NCBI GenBank assembly: GCA_003008705.1
Contig: PDUO01000076.1
Coordinates: 122,919 to 186,918 of the forward strand
Length of the DNA stretch: 64,000 nucleotides
Origin: Pezicula radicicola
Lineage: Eukaryota; Ascomycota; Leotiomycetes; Helotiales; Dermateaceae
Reading direction: 5' to 3'
Shown: positions 12,786 to 23,499 of the stretch, in pieces
Position numbering within the stretch: the stretch's first letter is position 1
Layout of the letters: each line of letters begins with the position of its first letter
The notes under the pieces: generated by a model
The model's input: the letters and a program-made list of their open reading frames with translations, nothing else
Database searches by the model: none
Told to the model about the DNA's origin: nothing
Made by a program: the position numbers and the translations under genes

Positions 12786-15700
12786 CTATGCCCATCCGAA
12801 AACCTCTCCAACACTCAAAGAATTGTATCTGACACCCACAAGGGCAACTAGAACCCCAATGACATCCACAATTAATAGCACCGCGCCAGCCATCATGAAT
12901 TTAGGACTGAAAATACGATACAGCATCAGATGTCTTCTTAACCAACCAGCCCACATCGTTGTACATAGCCCTACCACAGCATAGTAAGCCAAATGCCACG
13001 CCAGAGCGGCCGCAACTCCCTTCAACAAACCCTTCTTCTTGGGCTTCTGCTTCCATAGTACGATTAGAGGCACAGCAGAAGCAGCCAGGATCTGCGCACC
13101 GAAAGAATTGAGAGCTACCAGAACAGGTGACCAAGGGTAGCGAATGGTATGCAAGGGAATGAACGCGGATTCCCATTGAATAGAAGAGAGTGTTGCTTGG
13201 TGTCCTGTTTTAAAGAAGTGGAAAGAGCCGAGCAGAGCGAGGACAACGGGACCGATAGGCGAGTTGGAGAGAGAGTTGAGGTCGATTACTTCCAAAAGGG
13301 AAAGGATCTGCCATGCCATGAGGGAAATTGCTCCGGCACCCATGGGTTTCTGGACCATGAGCACCGTAAGAAGAATATTTGTCAGGAGGAGGAAATATCG
13401 TGCACCATGGGTATTGGCATAACCAAGGATGGTGACTGTAGCGCCAGTTTGCGTCTTCATTTGCGCATCCTTTGGTGATGAAGATGATGGAGTGGTGGTA
13501 GAGATAGATACGCAAGGGGTGGCAAAGCCAAACGCTGTAGTTCCCGCCGCGAGAGCCATCGCAAAGATAGTTTGTGCTATCGGGACACGGATATACTTCA
13601 GACGACCAGTTGCGAGATTTGGGAACCAATCGCCATCGTCAGCGGCGTCCAGAATCCAGAAGATAGCGCTAAGAAGAAGGCCACCTCTGAATACCCAGCT
13701 GATCCAGGCAGGAGCAAAACCTTCGTAGGAACGACTGCTTGTGTAGTAGGATTTAATGACGGCAGGGAGGAAGACCGTCAGCGTGAATGGGATGATAAGT
13801 TGCCAGGGCGCGGAGGTCGATGACGTGGCCGAAGCGTAGTAGGTAGATCTACAGTAAGGCATCTGTTCTTCTCTGCAGAGCTTCGAGAATGATGCTACCC
13901 AGCCAAGACCAACGAACACTAAGGAGTGATATACACCCATGGTTCTGTCATCTAATCTCTTCTGGCGAAGTGACGAAACGGCGGATATCAATCCAAAGGT
14001 AGAAATGAAGAACAAGAGAATCGAATCCTCCCAGATGGTATAAGAGTTTGATGCAAAGCCAATAGACTGGCTGATGGTGACCACTATGGCGAACCAGCCC
14101 CATACAGTTGTAGGTACAAGGTTGCTCAGAAGATCGTTGGCCTTGACCTTCGCGTATAGTGCACCCAACAGCCCTCCCATTGCGCCTCCTGCCAGAGCGG
14201 CATTGATCATGCTTCCTTCTAGAAGAACAAATGGGATTGGCGCAAGGACTGCACCGACACCCGTACCAGCTAAAGCGGCCATGACAATTTGTCGACTTGA
14301 TCCTTCATCTTCGACATCTTCAAGTTGTCCTTTCGCAAAGCTTGCCAGCTCTGCTTCGAGCTCTGCCCTGTCTAGTTCTTCAATCAGAGCTGCATCAGTA
14401 GAACCATATTCAGCATTACCATTGGCATACAGTATCAATGCAGCCACCCCAGCTGCGAGAATTGTAATTCCCAAAACCATACGTGGAACATCAAACCGGG
14501 CCCATAGACTTCTACAAATTCGAAGGGTTTCTTCCTGATATGCTGAGAATGCATAGTAGCCATCTTTCCAATTCTGGTCCTTGGTGCCTTTAGCCGTTAT
14601 AGCTTGCTCAGCCTTGGCCCAGAGAGCATATGGTGAGCCATCGATTGTGCTCTCATCCATTCCTCTCGCGGTATAATACGCTGCTTGATACCTCTTGATA
14701 CCTGCAGCTGCCATTCTAGCTACAGCTGCCAAATTTTGCCAAGCTGAGCCCTTCTTTCCTGCAAATGCTTCTTCGATTGGACTTCCTAGGTTGTTAAATG
14801 GAACGGGCAAACCCAGAAGCAGTGCTAGGGTCGGCACCAAATCGATTTGATTAACTGGCCTCTCTTTTGCTGTCTGTGGAGGCGTGGCATATGCCGGATC
14901 AGTGCGTCCAAATACCCCCTTCTTAGAATACATCCACAGAGCAGCTTGAACCTCATCATCACTCTCACCACCATGGTCTCCTTTTCCATCCATGCCATGA
15001 TCGCCCATAACCACTAAAAGTGTATCATCGCTCAACTTTCCAACCACATCTCGCAGAACGAGATCCATCTGCTGAAGTTTGGCTGTCATAGCAGGATGGT
15101 TCGGACCATACCTGTGGCCGGCATGATCAACGCCCAAGTAATGCCCAATCATAACATCCCACAACCCCCTTTTCTCTTCCTCGAGGAGAGGGATAATATG
15201 CTCGGTAACACCATTGTCGACCGTGTGTAGATCCCAGACGTTGAAACTATCATATGCTCTGCTTAACCCTTCCTCGAAATATCCAGGGAACAAGGCGGTC
15301 CATGTATCATCACCAAGGTGTACAATCCTCCTTCCGGCATCTTTGAGCTGCATAAGTAGATTATCTTCCTCAATAGCTGTCCCTGCGAAATTCGAGCCTG
15401 CATCTATAAATGTAGGTAGTGTGCCTGTTGTAAGTCCCTTTAACCGCTGTAATGTCGTAGTTGGTGGATCCGCAATAAATGGCAGGAGAAAGGCATTCTG
15501 CGGCTCTTTCACAGCAGTTTCGTAAAGGAAGGGTAGAGCGTTGTGGAATGCCTGAGCCGGTTCGGCAGTAGTATTTGAGAAAGGTACGGTGAAATCATAG
15601 CGCAAAGCGTCAATAATTATCACAACAGCTTTCTCAAAAGTCTTTGGGTGCCAGCATCCTCCTTCTGGTGTACCGCTGCCTTTAAAGGTGCTGCTGAGCC

Positions 15701-16094
15701 CAATAGGTGGGTCAGCGCAAGAGGATTTCTCCTCAAGAACAAGACGTGTAAGGAGAAAACCTTTGGTAAAGAAATAAATTCCAGACGCATGAATGAATCT
15801 GCGCAGCACATCAGTAATTGTCAACCAACATTTCCAAGACGCAAACACCCACAGTAGCCAGACAAAGAAGCCTACCACCCACCACCACTCCTTCTTAAAT
15901 GTTCCAGCCTTCCTCTCGTATAGCCTCTCCAGTGTGGTTTTCTGCTCCTTCTCCGGGCCCAGCCCATTCTCCTTCATTATATTTGACACTTTCTTCGCAT
16001 CTTCTGCGTCTTTTGCAGCCTTGGCGCGTGCATATTGTGCAGCTATAGATGTGTGGTCGCCAGCTGCAGGTTTTGGGACGGGGTTTCCGGCCAT
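12786..16094 (-). CDS. GPI13: GPI ethanolamine phosphate transferase 3 (Gpi13/PIG-O)
   Basis: A single 1102-residue exon. One membrane helix lies near residues 70-90. It is followed by a lumenal alkaline-phosphatase-superfamily domain: VVIIIDALRYDF near 158-170 with the metal-binding Asp, the GHYLGVDHAGHRYGP block near 315, and VVMGDHGMDGKGDHGG near 361. From about residue 555 to the end there are many hydrophobic helices. This is the order and size of Gpi13/PIG-O, which adds ethanolamine phosphate to the third mannose of the GPI anchor in the ER membrane, the group later linked to the protein. An Ala/Lys-rich N-terminus faces the cytosol. The C-terminus ends shortly after a helix (VGVRYNSLSVGEVFGWA). 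It is intact. Confidence 0.95.
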   Translation of the reverse strand: MAGNPVPKPAAGDHTSIAAQYARAKAAKDAEDAKKVSNIMKENGLGPEKEQKTTLERLYERKAGTFKKEWWWVVGFFVWLLWVFASWKCWLTITDVLRRFIHASGIYFFTKGFLLTRLVLEEKSSCADPPIGLSSTFKGSGTPEGGCWHPKTFEKAVVIIIDALRYDFTVPFSNTTAEPAQAFHNALPFLYETAVKEPQNAFLLPFIADPPTTTLQRLKGLTTGTLPTFIDAGSNFAGTAIEEDNLLMQLKDAGRRIVHLGDDTWTALFPGYFEEGLSRAYDSFNVWDLHTVDNGVTEHIIPLLEEEKRGLWDVMIGHYLGVDHAGHRYGPNHPAMTAKLQQMDLVLRDVVGKLSDDTLLVVMGDHGMDGKGDHGGESDDEVQAALWMYSKKGVFGRTDPAYATPPQTAKERPVNQIDLVPTLALLLGLPVPFNNLGSPIEEAFAGKKGSAWQNLAAVARMAAAGIKRYQAAYYTARGMDESTIDGSPYALWAKAEQAITAKGTKDQNWKDGYYAFSAYQEETLRICRSLWARFDVPRMVLGITILAAGVAALILYANGNAEYGSTDAALIEELDRAELEAELASFAKGQLEDVEDEGSSRQIVMAALAGTGVGAVLAPIPFVLLEGSMINAALAGGAMGGLLGALYAKVKANDLLSNLVPTTVWGWFAIVVTISQSIGFASNSYTIWEDSILLFFISTFGLISAVSSLRQKRLDDRTMGVYHSLVFVGLGWVASFSKLCREEQMPYCRSTYYASATSSTSAPWQLIIPFTLTVFLPAVIKSYYTSSRSYEGFAPAWISWVFRGGLLLSAIFWILDAADDGDWFPNLATGRLKYIRVPIAQTIFAMALAAGTTAFGFATPCVSISTTTPSSSSPKDAQMKTQTGATVTILGYANTHGARYFLLLTNILLTVLMVQKPMGAGAISLMAWQILSLLEVIDLNSLSNSPIGPVVLALLGSFHFFKTGHQATLSSIQWESAFIPLHTIRYPWSPVLVALNSFGAQILAASAVPLIVLWKQKPKKKGLLKGVAAALAWHLAYYAVVGLCTTMWAGWLRRHLMLYRIFSPKFMMAGAVLLIVDVIGVLVALVGVRYNSLSVGEVFGWA

Positions 16095-16722
16095 TTTTGA
16101 GGGCCGGACAAGGGGAATTGACTACCTCAGAGGGTAATCCGTAAATGGCATTTGTGCTATAAGTCAGTAGAAGAAAAGAGAAAGTGAAATAAGGAGTGTT
16201 GTTGTCGAGCTTGTATCGTGCTGTCATTCGCGTACATTTTTCGAGAGATGGTGAACGCGACGTACGGATCCTCGGCTGCCTCTACTTTTGCAACAGATAC
16301 CAGGAGATATTGGAAATATCGGAAAGTCCAGAGGATATTTGACAAGTAACATGCAAGCTATTGATATACAAGTTGTTATACTCAGAAACATTATGTATTG
16401 CTCCGCTGCTACATTGGGAGTCTGGATTCAGCTTTCCAGTCCTAGTAAGCTGTAAGTTAAGTAGACCTCTAGTTTCAAAACAATTCACGCAGAGAGCCAG
16501 ACCATTGGATGAAGTATTTATTCCAATAATATGACAAAGAGAAACACGTCGAACCCCGCATCCCGATACGCCGAAGCCTTATGTTACATGAGATACCAGC
16601 CAAAGCCTTATTGAGTCCTTCCTCCAGCTTCTTGACCATAACTTCTTCCATTGCGTTAGAGTCCTATCAAACGACCTGACCATCCAAAAAACCAACGAGA
16701 CCTCATGTGGCGAGTAACATGT
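16095..16722. other. Intergenic region between GPI13 and VPS68
   Basis: About 630 bp containing the GPI13 promoter and the VPS68 3' flank. No gene seen. Confidence 0.6.
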
Positions 16723-17391
16723 TTATAGAGCCAAGTTGTACGAATATTCGTCCTCCATGTTCTGGCTAACCCAGAGCACAACGCTGCTAGCCATAACCCC
16801 TCCATTAGCGACCACGTTCGCAACGCCCATCCAGGTAGTTGGCCAGCTAGTCTCCGTCACAATGTACTTCAAGACCAATACTGTAACCCCGCCTGCCATT
16901 CCGCCTGCCAAGCTTGCAAACCCCAAGAATAGCACCACGCGCGCCTTCCAGGCAACACCAGATCCAGAGTATGAGAATGAGTCGGCGGAAAGACGACTCT
17001 TCTCAATAGAGTTGATAATGAGCATGCCGAGAGAGGAGAAGATGAGAGGCAGCCAGTCGATAAAAGTAATGTGGACGGTCGAACCATTAAGTGCGGATTT
17101 GGACCAGACTGCAGCATCGAGGAGGATGAAGAAAGCAAGGGAGAACTATCGCCATTCCGTTAGCAAATATTCAGGTTCGTTATAGAGTCGTGGTGATGTG
17201 CATGTGCTCAAGGCGCAATGAATGGACACGCTTGCATATTGCACCATCTGTTTATCTTACAACCCCACCACCAAAGGGCTAATGAATCTATAACGTACCA
17301 GAGCACCAGCTCCATAGACACCTGCGCTCCTAGCTGTAGCACTGTTCATCCATTCTGGTCTTCTGAACTTCCAGAGGCGTTCTTCCGACAT
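16723..17391 (-). CDS. VPS68: Vps68-like UPF0220/TMEM50 membrane protein
   Basis: Two exons, 17391-17299 (31 codons) and 17145-16723, joined by a GTACGT...GATAG intron in phase 0, give 171 residues. The N-terminus MSEERLWKFRRPEWMN precedes four hydrophobic helices: GVYGAGALFSLAFFILLDAA, a second near IDWLPLIFSSLGML, a third near RVVLFLGFASLAGG, and a last near WMGVANVVANGGVM. The protein ends in the family signature WVSQNMEDEYSYNLAL. Vps68 partners Vps55 in endosome-to-vacuole transport in yeast. The match extends over the full length. Confidence 0.92.
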
Positions 17392-18106
17392 ACTGGCAAC
17401 GGGAGACTGCGAACTTCTGCTTGGACTTATTCAACAATTCCAAGACTGTATTCTTCCGCGATTTGGTGTAGCTCGACTCTGCTATTGTATGGAATGGCCG
17501 TTTGGATGTTTTGTTAGGGTAGAACCAGCTATGTCGTCTTGAGCTTGAGCTGCTTGCGTGGACTTGAGCTTGGTGAGGCTCAGCCTGGATTAGCGCTCAT
17601 ATCATGTGATCTTCGATGACCCCACCCCGCCTCTGAATAACTAACTGCTTTTCAGATCCTCCGATCTTCAGCATCCCCTTTTCTGATTCTTAGAAAAGAA
17701 GACAGTAAAGGGAGAGAAAAGGATGTGTTACCCTTACAACGGCCACAGTGTGACGTTCCAATATTTGCTTGCATATTTGAGTCACGTGCAGTGGCGTTCG
17801 GAACCTCTGCAAAGTACGGCTTTCAATCCCGCGATATACACTTCATCTCCCTTTTATCTCCTTCCTCCTTGACACAAATGACCCCAAGGAGGAAGTCCGG
17901 GGAAGCTCATACTCGGCACTCTTGAAGAGTGGGATGCTAAAGATCAATATCAAAAGGACCGGGGCGAAATGCAGTAGTGCTTCTCAAGTTCAAATCTCAA
18001 CATTAAATCTCATGGTAGTTCATTTATTTCGGCAATCTTTTATGCCAGCTGAAAATACGCTACAATTCTCACATATCTACTTGCTCTATACTTATCTTTA
18101 GATACG
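17392..18106. other. Divergent promoter region, VPS68 / GH127-like gene
   Basis: About 715 bp shared between two genes that point away from each other. A CACGTG palindrome occurs near 17783. No gene seen. Confidence 0.55.
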
Positions 18107-20398
18107 ATGCAAATCCCCCTTATCAGCACCCTTCTTGCCACGCTTCTACCGTCTCAGTTGAAGACACCCGATAACGCTTGTATGTGTTAAATGACAACTC
18201 CATATCTTCATTACTTGGTTTTCTAAAATACATCAGTACTTCCATACGTTTTTGATCCAATTCCATTGGGCTCAATTAAACCTCAGGGATGGATGCTGGA
18301 TCAACTCCAACTAATGGCCGACGGTCTTGCTGGGCATCAATATGACTTCTACCGCTTTGTTAAAGATAGTTCTTGGACTGGTGGAGACCAAGAATATTCC
18401 ACCCTCAACGAGGCATGGCCATATTGGTTCAATAGTATTGTTCCTCTCGCCTATACCTTAGATGATACACGTCTCAAGCAACAGGTTCAAAGCTCAGTTG
18501 ACTACTTGCTGGAGCATCAGTTTGCCGATGGCTGGATTGGACCGGAATCAAATGTGCAATATAGAATGTTCTGGCCGAGAACTCTGGTTCTTATGGGATT
18601 GACTCAATATCTTGAAGCAGAGCCAAACCAAGCCCCACATGTACTGCCACACCTGTACAGATACATGAATTTGACGAGATCAATGCTACAAGATGATTAT
18701 TTGGGTTATCTTGGAAGGCCGGATAGCAAGTTTGATTACCACTGGGGAATCACGCGGTCTCAAGACATGATCATATCCTTGCAATGGTTGCATGACTATT
18801 ACCCAGAAGGCAATGAGCAGCTTCTATTGGATATCATGAATCTCTTCAACGAAAAAGCATGGGACTGGGCCTACTTCTACAGCGAGGAAGTCTTCCCTAA
18901 AAAGGATCTGGAATTGTTCCCAATCCCAGATGATCCTGATGAAGATCTATTTTGGTATTATCACGGCGTTAATTCAGCAATGGGACTGAAAGCATTGCCG
19001 GTGGTGCGTCGCTTAACTCATAATGACACTCTTCTCGAAATTACTAGGAGAGGTGTGAACTGGACTTTTGAGTATCATGGCTCGCCTTCTGGATCCATTA
19101 TAGGCGAGTACGCTTTGTGCTGGAGAGGACGCACTTGCTAATGACTTTAGCCAGGTGATGAGCCGTGGTCTGGTTTGTCACCGACTCGAGGCTCTGAGCT
19201 CTGTACTGCTGTGGAAGCTATGTATTCGCTTGCGTACAATTACCGCGCAATTGGAGATTGGGAGTTTGCTGATCGTGCGGAATTGGCTGCCTTTAACGCT
19301 CTACCTGGTGGGGTATCAAGTGATTGGTGGTCACATCAGTACTTGACTCAAATTAACCAGGTATTTCCTGTCTGCCCATCTATTTCCTGACCTTGATCTG
19401 ACCCTGCAATAGCCATATTCTCGGGATCTCATTGAGACACCCTTCAACAACGTTAACTCGTTAGGCCAGACATTTGGCTTAGAGCCAGATTACCCATGCT
19501 GTACTGTCAACCATCCTCAAGGGTAAGTTGTGTTGTCGTTCATGCACGTACCTCCTAATATTTTTTCAGATTTCCAAAATTCCTTGCTGCAACATATGTC
19601 AAAGTCGGCAGTGATGGCATCGGACACGCACTGTTGACTCCCTCGAAGCTCACCACCACACTGAAGCAAAGTAACAAAGTAACTATCGAGTGTGAAACCA
19701 TTTACCCATTTGGGAACACACTCACCTACACAATAACCGCCGACTCACCCTTCAACTTCTTTGTCCGCATTCCACAATGGGCCATCCTCTCAACCTCAAC
19801 TCTGAAAATTAACAGCAACTCCCATCAAGCCCTAAAGCCAGATTCCACAACCGGCATGCACAAAATTTCATTGCCAGCTGGCAAGACAAAAATAGTGTAC
19901 ACTTTCAACGCTGAAATCAAAGTCGTACCACGAGCTAGAGATACCGTGGCAATCTACCACGGCGCCCTGCTCTACGCCATTCCTATTGCTGGCCATGCAC
20001 ATGCCGCTCCACCACGAGACTACAGATCACACGAACTAATCCCCAAAAAATGGACGACCCCCCTTGCAAAAGATTACACCATCAACAACACTACTTCCTG
20101 GAATATTGCAATTGATCCTACCACTTTCAAATTCTCCACAGCTGCCACAGGGGCCGATTTCCCTTTGCCAAACCCAATTTTTAGTTGGAGTGAGGAAGGA
20201 GAAGGCCCACCAACAACAATTACAGGAATGGGCTGCGAGATTGAATGGGGTTTGTTTAAAGGGGCACCGGCTGATCCGCCTTTGGAAAGGAAGTGCTTGG
20301 GGGAGTTTTTCAAGGTTACGATGGTGCCGTATGGGGCAGCCAAATTACATATGGCTGAATTACCTACTGTGCGGTTTGAAGAAAAGGCTGAGCTGTAG
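18107..20398 (+). CDS. Secreted GH127-like (DUF1680) glycoside hydrolase, putative beta-L-arabinofuranosidase
   Basis: Five exons in phase: 18107-18179, 18237-19103, 19155-19360, 19413-19522 and 19570-20398, giving 694 residues. The N-terminus [19 protein letters not shown] is a probable signal peptide. The alpha/alpha barrel features [27 protein letters not shown] and a region around [10 protein letters not shown]. Residues Glu328-x-Cys330 and Cys411-Cys412 ([11 protein letters not shown]) match the Glu plus three Cys zinc site of bacterial HypBA1, whose Cys is the nucleophile. The C-terminal half is beta-rich. The usual substrate is terminal beta-linked L-arabinofuranose of plant glycoproteins or pectin. 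The second intron (19104-19154) starts with GC rather than GT: the preceding ATAG and following GCGAGT fit a GC-AG donor, and only this keeps the frame. Exact specificity cannot be read from sequence. Confidence 0.85.
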
Positions 20399-20827
20399 CT
20401 CCTGGGTGCAAGTGCACATGAAATGGCTTCACCTTAAAACATACCCCGAGCTTGTGTTCGAGATTTAATGAGTAGAAAATAGTTTAAAGGGGCAAATAGG
20501 CATCAAAGAAATACTACCCAATAGTGCTAACACAAGCCTTAAGTCGAATACCGGAACTATGTGAGTTACCCAAGTTAAGTAATTCACGTAAGTAATCGAC
20601 CTTATACTTTTATCAGACTCTAAGGTATATCATACAGCTTCATTACATAGAATATTTTCCAGGCTCTAGTTTCTCTACATTTAGTCTTAGTCGTACAGTA
20701 CTACAACAATATTTGGCGGGTCAGAACCGAGGAAACCACAAACCCCGAAGAGAGAGAAAAAAGAAGACACAAAGTCAACAGACAACCACAACAACACCAA
20801 AAAAGAAGAAGATATTCTCTACTCTCT
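20399..20827. other. GH127-like gene 3' flank
   Basis: About 430 bp, no gene seen. A small cluster of AAGTTA/GTAAGTAA motifs lies at about 20560-20600. Confidence 0.5.
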
Positions 20828-20911
20828 CTCCCTCGGGTGGGCTCGAACCACCAACCTCTCGATCTCTTAATATAGTATTTAACAGTCGAACGCGCTAGCC
20901 AACTAAGGAGA
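20828..20911 (-). tRNA. tRNA-Asn(GTT)-like sequence, probably degenerate
   Basis: On the minus strand the T-arm is perfect (GGTGG-TTCGAGC-CCACC). The anticodon stem TTCGA/TCGAG encloses CTGTTAA (anticodon GTT, Asn) plus an insert of about 16 nt at the intron position. The D-arm is several bases short of the usual GCTCAGTTGG arrangement, and the acceptor strands TCTCCTT and CGAGGGA pair poorly. It may be a decayed tRNA gene or one with an unusual D-arm. A covariance-model score would decide. Confidence 0.45.
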
Positions 20912-22056
20912 AAACATGTTAGTGAACTGTTTGGGTAGGAAATGTGGAAGGTTAGGTAAACTTACTTGCGCCACGAGGGATGTTTGCGATGTTTGCTTGT
21001 TTTTGAGTGCACTTTTCGTTGGTCGAATACTTGACGGATGTAGAAAACGGTCGGGGTAAGGATTGGGGTGGGGGACCAGAGGGTTGTGGGTTTGGTGGAA
21101 GGGGGAGATGGTTTTTTTAAGCGGGGGTTTGGTTGTTTGCTTGAGCTGATGGGGGGATTAGGTTTGGGATGGGATGAATTGGTTGTGAGTGTGGGGGATA
21201 AGTGTATTGATGTTTGGATTGAGGTTTGTGTTGGTTGTTGTTAGTATGTGTTGATAATAGTAAAAGTCCTATGGAAAAAGTCACGCAATGAGATGGTGTT
21301 ATAGACCCTTTTAAAATGGCAAACAAGATAAGCAGTCTTATGAGTTTCCTTTCAAATTTGTATTCTAAGAGAGAGACGCAGAGTAGTATATCAATTAGTT
21401 GGATACCTGTTGTCTCGTCTCGTCTCGTCATGCCCGCTTACAATACGCAATTCACAACTTCTTCTTTCAACCCTGCTGTACCATTAGCTAAGTCATTAAG
21501 TTACTAATACAAGTACAACTTCTCTAAAATAAATGTTAAATTTAATAGTAATAGTCATGTGACTGTCCTCCCATTTCGGAGCTACCACAAGTTTGCTACC
21601 ATGTATTGCTTGCCGTGACCATTTAACTTGGAACAACCAAGATCATTGATTATCAAACTTCTGGAAATAAGTGGGAACTTACTGCAGATATGAAGCGTCT
21701 TGTGCATCTATGGGATCCTTCCGGGGTGGGCGCATACTTTGACGCGAACATGCCATATGCAAATGCGGAACGTTTGGTATGTACCATAAAAGTTTCTCAA
21801 CCGTACTCTACTGAAAGCATGTGAAACTAGAAAATCTCAGTTGATTTCTTGAGAAGCCTAGTTCCTTGAAATTTTGTGACGTGTAACATATAACAATGAA
21901 GTCTGCAAGATATTAAGATAGTGCAATATCACTATGATACATATTTTCCCTGACACAACCAGTACTATGCGTTTAACATAACATAACCTAAGACAACTTT
22001 TCGTTTTCAAATGCGACTCCAGTAATCCATGCATGCAATTTCATGATATACCCTAT
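20912..22056. other. Intergenic region
   Basis: About 1.1 kb, with a G/T-rich stretch at 21040-21240. No supported gene. Confidence 0.55.
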
Positions 22057-23499
22057 TCAACTCCCAAGAGTATTCCGCGCCACTTCCCAAAATAATGCAA
22101 TATTAATCACAGCCCCAAAATCCCAACACTTAACCAACTCCCTCAACTCCGCTTTTAACTTCTCCAACCTTCCCTCCTTCAACAACCACTCAACTTGATA
22201 CTTCTCAGTCAATAAAAACCAAGCCTGCACGGGAGTTATCTCGAAATCTTCTTTTGGTAGTGATAGGGACATGGCGTATAGTTTTGAGAGTGGGAGATCG
22301 GGTGCTGTCCAGGTTTTGGACGTGAGTTGGTAGTCTTGGACTGGTGTTTGGGCTTCTTCTTTGGGGATGGGTGTGTATGGGGCATGGCTATAGAGTAGTG
22401 TTGAGGCCATTAGCTCGTGTCCTGTTGCGGGTGCATTGGGGTCGAAGGCTGTGGTTGTTGGAGGAACGTAACGGAAGTGCGTGCGACAGGGATATTCAAG
22501 TCTTTTCACGTTAGAATTGTTTAGAGAGAGGGAAAGTTTTTACTATGTTATCTAAATAAGGATGAAGAATGGAGCTTACGCAAGGATGAAGTTCACTGCT
22601 ATCTCTGACTGGTTGGGTGCCATGCATTGGAAAGTTGAGCTCGGATGTTCAGGAAGTGTGGAAGAGACATCGGTTTGTAATGGTTGTGCATCATGATGAT
22701 TGCCGTTGCCTGTAAGTTGAGAACATTCTTGTATAGGTTGTTGGTTATACCGGTCGCCGAAGGATTTGGCTCGGTTGATATGAAGGCAGTCTGCCTGCAT
22801 GAGGGCGTCAAAGTCTACACTGACCTGTGTACAGCTTGACGGATTGCTAGAAGGCCACCCAAAAGTCTGCGAAGACAGAAAATCTGGGGATACTGCTGGT
22901 AGCAGAAAATTCGTACTTAGTCGATTTGATTCAATAGCACTTGGCACTTGAGCTTTAGAAAGTGTGTCCTTGATAGCTGTATTTTCTTCCCAGATGAGAT
23001 TGCTTTCGGCTTCGGCCGCAGCTATCTTTTCTCGCAGTTGTATTATGTCTTGCTCTAGATGCTTGACATAGTTCTTTTTGCGTTGGCGATGTTCGCTGCC
23101 ATTGGTGTTAGGTGGTGATGTGATCGAAGCCAGGGGTTGTGTTGGCTACAGGATGGGACTTTACTGACATTTGGGCTTTTCGTACTTGGGCTCGGCGATG
23201 TTGCTTTTGAGTTACTGTATCTGTGGGATTTTGATCTTTGATTCCATCTGTTATATAAAGTTAGTAAGTGGTGATAGAAATCAGTTGGAAGAATTGTTTG
23301 AGCGACGTGTAGGTGAGAGTCACCTGCACATATGACTACTAATAACATATGAAGAGACCAGAGAGACTGAAATACCTGGATTAGTAATATTTGGTGTGAA
23401 CTTCACACCTTTTCCGGATATCTTGTCCTTAAGGCGCCAAAAGTTTTTGAAAGAAGCCCCAGATGACGCTTCCGAGTGGGGAACATCCTCATCCGCCAT
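22057..23499 (-). CDS. bZIP transcription factor with C-terminal DUF3425 domain
   Basis: Four exons in phase: 23499-23376, 23247-23169, 23095-22580 and 22501-22057, giving 387 residues. The basic region RRAQVRKAQ, interrupted by an intron, continues as IEHRQRKKNYVKHLE, then the zipper heptads QDIIQLREKIAAAEAE. The final exon carries the DUF3425 block: FILALEYPCRTHF, GHELMASTLLYSHAP, and DFEITPVQAWFLL. This domain pair is a fungal-specific transcription factor class. The Asn that most bZIPs use to contact DNA bases is replaced by Val in the RAQVRKAQ stretch. The first ATG in frame is 23499; codons upstream are open to a TGA but lack an ATG, so an extra 5' exon is possible. The first intron region (23375-23248) is 128 bp and might hide a mini-exon. 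The target genes are unknown. Confidence 0.8.

Noticed and set aside
12786..20398. Operon-like or biosynthetic cluster of GPI13, VPS68 and GH127-like genes
   Set aside because: The genes have separate promoters and unrelated functions; adjacency alone is not evidence of a pathway.
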